From NCBI GenBank assembly GCA_937858155.1, contig CALLYM010000101.1, forward strand, positions 1-60,804: 60,804 nt of DNA, read 5' to 3'. This document shows, in pieces, positions 55,742 to 60,804 of the stretch. Under the pieces are notes generated by a model. It saw nothing but the letters and a program-made list of their open reading frames with translations, was not told where the DNA came from and searched no databases. How positions within the stretch are numbered: position 1 is the first letter of the stretch; the number at the start of each line of letters is the position of its first letter. Position numbers and translations under genes: made by a program. The DNA comes from an uncultured Phycisphaerales bacterium. GTDB taxonomy: Bacteria > Planctomycetota > Phycisphaerae > Phycisphaerales > UBA1924.

Positions 55742-56440
55742 TTACCGGCGCCGCCGGCAGGCCGCAAGCACGCCAACGCCCGCAAGCCCCACAGCGCCCG
55801 GCGTGGGCACCTGCACGACCGTGACCGAGAAGTTGTCATAGTCCACCGTCGTGGAATACTGCCCGCCTCCGTTGCTGTTGCCCGAGATGAACCCGAAGCG
55901 GATCGGCAGGCCAGCCGCGGAGAAGTCCGGCGTGCCGACGCCCCCATCCAAGCGTGTGAAGCTCGCCGCAGTCAGCCCCGCCGCGCTGAACGTGCCCCAC
56001 GAGCCGCTGCTGCCGGTCGTGTGATAGTCCGCGCCGTAGATGATCGTGCCCTGCTTGAGGCCCAGGAGCAAGCCCTGCCCCGCGCCCGTGAATGTGCCCG
56101 TGACAAACCGCGCATCGATGGTCCAGGACACCGACGAGAAAGCCCCCTGCGTCGCAGGGTCGTAGCGGGTTGCCTGCGTCGTGCCGTACCGGCTCAGGGC
56201 AGAGACCGTGTCACCAAACGACCCGCCCGTCGTCAGCGTCACACGCCGCGCGTTGCCGGGGTTGCCCGTCGCGACGCTCTGCGCGCCGCTCGCCGAACCG
56301 GTGTTCCCCGTGGGCCCGCTCACCACCGTTTCCAACGCCCAGTTGGAATTGGTAAAATCCGTGTCCGACAGCACGACATCAGCCGAAGCGGCCGAAACGC
56401 ACGCACCGCACGCCAAAGCAACAAAGACGGCCTTCTGCAT
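55742..56440 (-). CDS. Secreted protein with PEP-CTERM-like RRRR tail
   Basis: A 232-residue exported protein. Signal peptide MQKAVFVALACGACVSAASA. The C-terminus is PTPGAVGLAGVGVLAACRRRR, the clearest example of the tag in this window. The mature part is beta-rich (NARRVTLTTGGSFGDTV, AFSSVSWTIDARFVTG, TTVDYDNFSVTVVQV), resembling the jelly-roll/concanavalin-like domains often found in PEP-CTERM proteins. ATG at 56440 lies in a divergent 241-base region with the SDR gene. Function unknown. Confidence 0.84.
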   Translation of the reverse strand: MQKAVFVALACGACVSAASADVVLSDTDFTNSNWALETVVSGPTGNTGSASGAQSVATGNPGNARRVTLTTGGSFGDTVSALSRYGTTQATRYDPATQGAFSSVSWTIDARFVTGTFTGAGQGLLLGLKQGTIIYGADYHTTGSSGSWGTFSAAGLTAASFTRLDGGVGTPDFSAAGLPIRFGFISGNSNGGGQYSTTVDYDNFSVTVVQVPTPGAVGLAGVGVLAACRRRR

Positions 56441-56681
56441 CTCTATCTCTCCTCCCGATCACACGAGGCAACACGATACCACATCCACGCCGAACGTCAA
56501 CCCAACCGTCCGCCGATCACGAGACTTCACGCGGCGCGCCCCGCACAGTCTTCACTCGCACTTGTTATGCGGACTCAGGAGACGCTCCTTCATCTGCTGC
56601 CTCACGCTCAGCGCCCAACACCCATCTTCCGTCCTCTCCCCGCTCTCTGGGTTCTCCGTGGTGCATGTTCTACCCTCCCCC

Positions 56682-57470
56682 ATGCCCAAGCCCCTCCTCC
56701 TCCAGGACCGCGTGGCGGTCATCACCGGTGCCACCGCCGGCATCGGCGAAGCCGTGGCCCGCGAACTGGTGCACCAAGGCTGCTACTGCGTCCTCAACGC
56801 CCGCCGCGAAAAGGTTCTGCACGACCTCGTCAGGGAACTGGGAGAGGAGGACGTCCTCGGTGTTGCGGGCGACTGCTGCGACCAGAAGACCATCGACGCG
56901 ATGCTCGACAAGGCGAAGGACAGCATCGGCCACCCGGGTCGCGAGGCCGATGTTGTGGTGGTCAACGCAGGCCGCGGCCTCGCGGGCAGCGTCACAACGA
57001 GCGACGCGTCCCAGTGGGAAGAGATGGTCAGGACGAACATCATCGGCGCGGCGTTGCTCATCCGCGCCGCCGCCAACCGCATGCTGGCGGAGGCCGAAGC
57101 GTCGAAGGACGCGTTGAAGGTTCCCCGCGACATCGTCGTCATCGGCAGCACTGTGGGCCGCCACATCTCCCCTTTCAGCAGCATGTACGGCGGCACGAAA
57201 TTCGCTGTGAACTCGATGGCCGAGGCCGCCCGGCGCGAACTGGGCCCCAAGGGCATCCGCGTCACGCTCATCGAGCCCGCCTTCGTCGAGAGCGAGTTCC
57301 AGCAGGTCGCCGGCTACAAGCAGGAGTGGTTCAACGACGTGAAGGCCAAGATTGGCCCCGTCCTCCAGCCCGCCGACATCGCCCGCACCATCTCGTTTGT
57401 GCTGAGCCAACCACCCGCAGTGCACCTGAGCGACGTGCTCATCAGGCCGACGAGACAGGATTATCCGTGA
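56682..57470 (+). CDS. Short-chain dehydrogenase/reductase (SDR family)
   Basis: A 262-residue classical SDR. Cofactor motif GATAGIG (16-22) in VAVITGATAGIGEAVA, NAG in VVVNAGRGLAGS, catalytic Ser in IVVIGSTVGRHIS, and YxxxK in MYGGTKFAVNSMAEAARREL. An NNAG-type loop and NADP(H) preference are likely but not certain. Substrate unknown. ATG at 56682 starts the fold; the long open frame before it overlaps the divergent gene and is not coding-like. There is no clear operon partner. Confidence 0.9.
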   Translation: MPKPLLLQDRVAVITGATAGIGEAVARELVHQGCYCVLNARREKVLHDLVRELGEEDVLGVAGDCCDQKTIDAMLDKAKDSIGHPGREADVVVVNAGRGLAGSVTTSDASQWEEMVRTNIIGAALLIRAAANRMLAEAEASKDALKVPRDIVVIGSTVGRHISPFSSMYGGTKFAVNSMAEAARRELGPKGIRVTLIEPAFVESEFQQVAGYKQEWFNDVKAKIGPVLQPADIARTISFVLSQPPAVHLSDVLIRPTRQDYP

Positions 57471-57479
57471 AGTCCTTCC

Positions 57480-57499
57480 CCCTCCCCTCGAGGGGAGGG
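57480..57499. repeat. Perfect 20-base palindrome in a C/G-rich intergenic element
   Basis: CCCTCCCCTCGAGGGGAGGG is a perfect inverted repeat, continued by GCCGGGGAGGGG. It lies just after the SDR stop. It has no T-run, so it is not a typical terminator; it resembles mobile-type short palindromic intergenic repeats. Confidence 0.6.
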
Positions 57500-57606
57500 C
57501 CGGGGAGGGGTTGCAGAGAGCGTGGCTATCTCTGTTACTTCCAATCAGGCGAACATGGCAGTGCCCGCTACGAGAGCGCATGAGTCTGTAGGGCAAACAA
57601 TCCATC

Positions 57607-58110
57607 GTGAAACGACGTCGCATCGTGGACAGTTATGCAAGCCGCATTCTCCTCGTTGGAGTGGGGGCGGTGGTTGCAAACTATGCCGTCGCATGGGCAT
57701 TCGCATGGAGAGTTCCGGTGTATCGCTGCGATGCGATACCTCTCGACGTTGGCCATGAGCGATTACTGACCTGCAGGGCGGTGGGGACAGGTTACGACGC
57801 AAAGATCTTCTTCCGTGGCATCGACTCGGTGAGTTCCACCGACATCGAGCTGAGCCATGAACAGGTGCATGCGTTACCCAGTGCATCATGGCGAAGTGAC
57901 CTTGTGAAGTACGCTGAAGATCAGTCCGTGTACGTGATGTGTGAGGAGCGATTCGGATGGCCGTGCGCAGCGCTTCAAGTGAAGCGGTGGCAATCCACGG
58001 TGGACTGGTCAAAGCACACAAACGGTGGAATTGAATTAAATGCCGCCGGCCCTGCCGGCTCACTTGTGACGGTAGCCAGAAACGGATTTGAGGGGAGCAT
58101 TCAGTGGTAG
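57607..58110 (+). CDS. Membrane protein, N-terminal part of a probable stop-interrupted zinc-ribbon family protein
   Basis: A 167-residue product from GTG 57607 (MKRRRIVDSYASRILLVGVG). TM helix about residues 11-33 (ASRILLVGVGAVVANYAVAW), then an extracytoplasmic domain of about 130 residues with no known family (YRCDAIPLDVGHERL, VYVMCEERFGWPCAALQVKR). It ends at TAG 58108-58110. The same frame continues directly into the next entry, which has the TM helix and zinc ribbon with which this planctomycete family normally ends. The base composition and codon use are noticeably less GC-rich than the neighbours. Best read as one gene broken by a nonsense codon, or as two coupled genes. Confidence 0.6.
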   Translation: MKRRRIVDSYASRILLVGVGAVVANYAVAWAFAWRVPVYRCDAIPLDVGHERLLTCRAVGTGYDAKIFFRGIDSVSSTDIELSHEQVHALPSASWRSDLVKYAEDQSVYVMCEERFGWPCAALQVKRWQSTVDWSKHTNGGIELNAAGPAGSLVTVARNGFEGSIQW

Positions 58111-58113
58111 GTA

Positions 58114-58374
58114 TTGAAGAACCGAGCGCTTCCATGCGCTCCCGTCCCCATCCCGTTCGCCGTCAACACCGCGATCGATGCTTGCCTTATTCTGCTCTTC
58201 GTGGGAGTGATCGCGAAGGTGAGGTGCTTCTGGCGTGACATGGTTTTTCGGCGTCGTATAGCGAAGGGACTCTGTGCGAATTGCAGTTACACGGTTCTAG
58301 CGTCAAAGCGATGCCCTGAGTGCGGAAATGAACCAGTCTCTGCCACACTGGTTGAATCGACAACCAGACAGTGA
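58114..58374 (+). CDS. C-terminal part with TM helix and zinc ribbon, in frame after a stop
   Basis: An 86-residue segment in the same frame as the previous entry, just after its TAG; the TTG at 58114 could initiate it if it is a separate gene. Residues about 14-33 form a TM helix (PIPFAVNTAIDACLILLF), then a basic stretch and a zinc ribbon GLCANCSYTVLASKRCPECG (CxxC-x12-CPEC). The PxPxFAxNT...GxCxxCxY...RCPECG arrangement is the standard ending of a large planctomycete membrane-protein family. There is no good ribosome site. It could be a pseudogene remnant or read-through of the upstream part. Confidence 0.55.
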   Translation: MKNRALPCAPVPIPFAVNTAIDACLILLFVGVIAKVRCFWRDMVFRRRIAKGLCANCSYTVLASKRCPECGNEPVSATLVESTTRQ

Positions 58375-58464
58375 TCTGCGTGCGTTTTTCGAACACTCGC
58401 ACCTTCGGTGACCTTTGCTCGCTCCTGAGCCCTTGCTTCCTTCGTGCCTCCGCGCCTTCGTAGT

Positions 58465-58872
58465 TCACTCCCCCTCCACCAACTCTCCCACCCATCCCGG
58501 CACACCATACTCCCCCTTCCCGCCGCCCTCAATCTTGACCTTCCACGCGCACCGTCCCTTCTTGACGACTGAGATCGCCCCCCACGGCACACTGGAAGGT
58601 TTCGCCCCGCACGCCCGCAGCAGCCGCGCCGGCTCGATGTGCAGGCACTCCGCATCCGCCGTCAGGTGGATGCACATGCCAAAGTTCATCCCGTCCTTGC
58701 TCATGCTCTGGAACTGTTTGCGGAGCGCGGCTGTTCCCACAGGCTTTGCCGGGAATGCCCTGCTCAGCGGCTCCAGCACGCTCTGAACCGCGAAGTGCAT
58801 GACGGCGCCCACGACAGCGAAGTCCACCACGAAAATACCCGCGACCATCAGCGCGACATGCCAGCCCTTCAT
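58465..58872 (-). CDS. Small membrane-anchored protein
   Basis: A 135-residue protein of unknown function. ATG at 58872 begins a TM helix (residues about 4-28, WHVALMVAGIFVVDFAVVG); the frame is open further upstream but is Arg-rich. The rest is a soluble domain of about 100 residues (LRKQFQSMSKDGMNFGMCIH, LTADAECLHIEPARLLRACG) ending EGGGKGEYGVPGWVGELVEGE in part. It is 25 bases downstream of accA on the same strand and may be co-transcribed with it. Confidence 0.72.
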   Translation of the reverse strand: MKGWHVALMVAGIFVVDFAVVGAVMHFAVQSVLEPLSRAFPAKPVGTAALRKQFQSMSKDGMNFGMCIHLTADAECLHIEPARLLRACGAKPSSVPWGAISVVKKGRCAWKVKIEGGGKGEYGVPGWVGELVEGE

Positions 58873-58897
58873 GGCGCCCGCCCTTCGATAACCCGGG

Positions 58898-59902
58898 TCA
58901 CGCAGGAGCACCTTCCGCCTGCTCCAGGTACACGCCAAGTTTGCGGTACCGCTGGTAACGCTGCTCCAGCAACTCCTCCACGGGCACTTTCTTCAATTGT
59001 GCCAAGCGGGAGACGATCCACTGCTGCACGTTCGCTGCCGTTGCGCGCTGGTCGCGGTGCGCGCCGCCCACGGGCTCGGGGATCACCTCGTCCACGATGC
59101 CCAGCTCCAGGTTGTCCTTGGCCGTCAGCCGCAGCGACTTCGCCGCCGCGTTGTTCGTCTGCTCGTTGGCTTCCTTCCATAGGATCGCCGCGCACCCCTC
59201 CGGGCTGATCACGCTGTACCAGGCGTACTGCAGCATCGCCACCCGGTCCGCCACCGCGATCCCCAACGCCCCGCCCGAACCACCCTCCCCGATGATGATG
59301 CTCACGATGGGCGTCCGCAGCCGGCTCATCTCCATCATGTTCTCGGCGATCGCCTGGGCCTGCCCCCGCTGCTCGGCCCCCAGCCCCGGGTACGCCCCCT
59401 GCGTGTCCACCAGCGTCACGATCGGCAGCCCCATCTTCTCCGCCAGCCGCATGTTCTTGAGGGCCTTGCGGTACCCCTCCGGGTGCGCGCAGCCGAAGTG
59501 GCACGCGATCTTCTCCGCCGTCTCCTTGCCCTTCTGATGCCCGATCAGCATGCACTTGACGTGCCCCACCCGCGCGAACCCCGTCACGATCGCCGGGTCG
59601 TCCCCGAACCGCCGGTCCCCGTGCAGCTCGCAGAAGTCCCGGCACATCAGCTGGATGTAGTCCCGCGTCTGCGGCCTGTGGGGGTGCCGCGCCACCCGGA
59701 CCGTGTTCCACGCCGACAGGTCCCCGTACAGCCTCGCCAGCATCTCGCCCCGCTGCTTCCGCAGCACCCCGACCTCCGCCTGGATCGCCGCCGCCTCCGG
59801 GGACCCCTCCCCCGCCGCCTTGAGCCGCTCCTCCGCCGCCGAAAGCTGCTCCTCGACCGGGGCCAGGGGCTTCTCGAAATCAAGCTGGTAGAAAGTCGCC
59901 AT
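58898..59902 (-). CDS. accA: Acetyl-CoA carboxylase carboxyltransferase subunit alpha
   Basis: Carboxyltransferase alpha subunit of acetyl-CoA carboxylase, first committed step of fatty acid synthesis. 334 residues. N-terminal helical segment (FEKPLAPVEEQLSAAEERLK), then the crotonase-like fold with RPQTRDYIQLMCRDFCELHG, GHQKGKETAEKIACHFGCAHP, PIVTLVDTQGAYPGLGAEQR, IIGEGGSGGALGIAVADRV and YSVISPEGCAAILWK. ATG at 59902 is used; an in-frame GTG at 59911 is possible. accD is not adjacent. It diverges from proC across about 90 bases. Confidence 0.95.
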   Translation of the reverse strand: MATFYQLDFEKPLAPVEEQLSAAEERLKAAGEGSPEAAAIQAEVGVLRKQRGEMLARLYGDLSAWNTVRVARHPHRPQTRDYIQLMCRDFCELHGDRRFGDDPAIVTGFARVGHVKCMLIGHQKGKETAEKIACHFGCAHPEGYRKALKNMRLAEKMGLPIVTLVDTQGAYPGLGAEQRGQAQAIAENMMEMSRLRTPIVSIIIGEGGSGGALGIAVADRVAMLQYAWYSVISPEGCAAILWKEANEQTNNAAAKSLRLTAKDNLELGIVDEVIPEPVGGAHRDQRATAANVQQWIVSRLAQLKKVPVEELLEQRYQRYRKLGVYLEQAEGAPA

Positions 59903-59990
59903 GCGCGCCACGCGGGGTTGCCCGCGATGTCTCCTGGAGGACGTGGATTCTATTCGCCCGCCGCCCCGGAGGAACCCCTAACCTGTCCCC

Positions 59991-60804
59991 ATGCCGTCCG
60001 GTAAGCACATCCCCCCCTCCCCCCACGCCCCCCCGAGCAGCTCCCGCACCCCGCTCTGGGCCATGATCGGCGGGGGCAACATGGGCCGCGCCATCGCCCA
60101 GGCCGCCCTCGCCGCCGGCCCGGGGGGCGAGTTGGACCGTTTCCTCGTCGCCGAACGCGACCCCGAGTCCCGCGAACGCCTTGACGCCCCCTCCTGCGAA
60201 ACCCCGCAGGAGGCCCTGCAGTGGCTCCTCCGCCACGAGGACCCCCGCGAGCCCGCCCCCCTCGTCCTGGCCGTCAAGCCCCAGTCCCTGCCCGACCTGG
60301 CCCGCGACCTCCGCCCCTTCTTCGAGGACCGCTCGCGGGTGGTCATCTCCGTCCTGGCCGGGACCCCCGGGGCCAAGATCCGCGCCGCCCTGGGCCCCGG
60401 CGCCCGCGTCGTCCGCGCCATGCCCAACCTCCCCGCCTCCGTCCGGCTCGCCTGCACCGCCATCTGCCTCTCCGCCGGCGCCCACGCCGGCGACGAGGAC
60501 TTCGCCCTCGACCTCTTCAAGGGCATCGGGCCCACGGTCGTCCGCATCCCCGAGGACCTGATGGACGCCTTCACCGCCGTCGTCGGCTCGGGCCCGGCGT
60601 ACCTCTTCTACCTCGCCGAATCCATGACCGCCGCCGCGACCCGGCTCGGCTTCGACCCCGACACCGCCGACCGCGTCGTGCGGGCGACGCTCCTGGGCTC
60701 CGCCACCATGCTCGCCAAAGACCCCCGCACCCCCGAGGCCATGCGGGCCGCCGTCACGAGCAAGGGCGGCACCACCGCCGCCGCCACCAAGGTCCTCGAC
60801 GACG
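59991..60804 (+). CDS. proC: Pyrroline-5-carboxylate reductase ProC, 5' part (3' end outside window)
   Basis: Last step of proline synthesis: NAD(P)H reduction of pyrroline-5-carboxylate. The frame is open from ATG 59991 to the window end (271 codons), with GGAGG upstream. Rossmann start AMIGGGNMGRAIAQAAL, VLAVKPQSLPDL, SVLAGTPGAKIRAAL, VRAMPNLPASV, AVVGSGPAYLFYLAESM and VTSKGGTTAAATKVLDD match the family, with the last the C-terminal GGTT motif. An N-terminal extension of about 20 Pro/Ser-rich residues precedes the fold. Near-complete: only a few tens of residues are missing. Confidence 0.94.
   Translation, partial: MPSGKHIPPSPHAPPSSSRTPLWAMIGGGNMGRAIAQAALAAGPGGELDRFLVAERDPESRERLDAPSCETPQEALQWLLRHEDPREPAPLVLAVKPQSLPDLARDLRPFFEDRSRVVISVLAGTPGAKIRAALGPGARVVRAMPNLPASVRLACTAICLSAGAHAGDEDFALDLFKGIGPTVVRIPEDLMDAFTAVVGSGPAYLFYLAESMTAAATRLGFDPDTADRVVRATLLGSATMLAKDPRTPEAMRAAVTSKGGTTAAATKVLDD

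Noticed and set aside
56021-57583. Plus-strand frame spanning the RRRR-tailed gene and the SDR gene
   Set aside because: Out of frame with the SDR domain and antisense to a gene with signal peptide and tail.

Overview
The window reads as chromosome from a high-GC diderm bacterium of the Planctomycetota, most likely class Phycisphaerae. The reasons are: secreted proteins that end in a duplicated DFNNDG..PDT..D repeat (GC-type dockerin-like); secreted proteins that end in P-x-PG, a short hydrophobic stretch and an RRRR tail (PEP-CTERM-like); an ECF sigma factor fused by overlap to a Ser/Thr kinase; futalosine-pathway menaquinone synthesis (mqnC); lipid A/LPS genes (lpxK, an lptE-like gene); and a membrane protein family ending in a C-terminal zinc ribbon. 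No tRNA, rRNA, CRISPR array, insertion sequence or prophage was seen. Coding density is high, and no stretch longer than about 250 bases lacks a gene.

Layout. 1-13.7 kb is one plus-strand operon for a type II secretion/type IV pilus-like machine: the end of a GspE/PilB ATPase, GspF, then five pseudopilin-class genes whose N-termini follow the classic G-H-I-J-K order. All five are much larger than the textbook subunits, and the GspK-like one has 2001 residues. A terminator closes the operon. 13.7-20.7 kb holds two secreted dockerin-type proteins, a SWIM zinc-finger protein, a Nudix hydrolase, an RRRR-tailed protein, trpF, a shikimate kinase and an unusual EF-P. 20.8-25.9 kb holds a low-complexity protein, mqnC, a collagen-like surface protein and a lipoprotein esterase. 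26-30 kb holds exbB-exbD-exbD, converging on a maf - membrane protein - lpxK operon. 30-38 kb has an omega-amidase-like hydrolase, a REC-GGDEF diguanylate cyclase, a HAD phosphatase, a frameshifted secreted protein, glutamate dehydrogenase, a pseudo-receiver protein and a large secreted beta-lactamase-fold serine hydrolase with a dockerin-type tail. 38-48 kb has the ECF sigma-kinase pair, a heavy-metal-binding lipoprotein, a BamD-like protein, an LptE-like lipoprotein, FtsH and a second ECF sigma with a small membrane partner. 48-60.8 kb has another RRRR-tailed protein, a DUF3465-like protein, the aguB-aguA putrescine pair, Fpg, a 991-residue TolB-like propeller protein, a third RRRR-tailed protein, an SDR enzyme, a zinc-ribbon membrane protein broken by a stop codon, accA and the start of proC.

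How it fits together. The window is mostly housekeeping genes with a strong envelope and secretion theme. The enlarged pseudopilin operon could build a pseudopilus with a very large tip. At least six secreted proteins carry one of two C-terminal sorting-like tags, but no substrate link to the pseudopilus can be shown from sequence. The most unusual items are the enlarged GHIJK operon, the polyglycine-hydrolase-like dockerin protein, the EF-P with Asn at the modification site, and two genes broken by single-site lesions.
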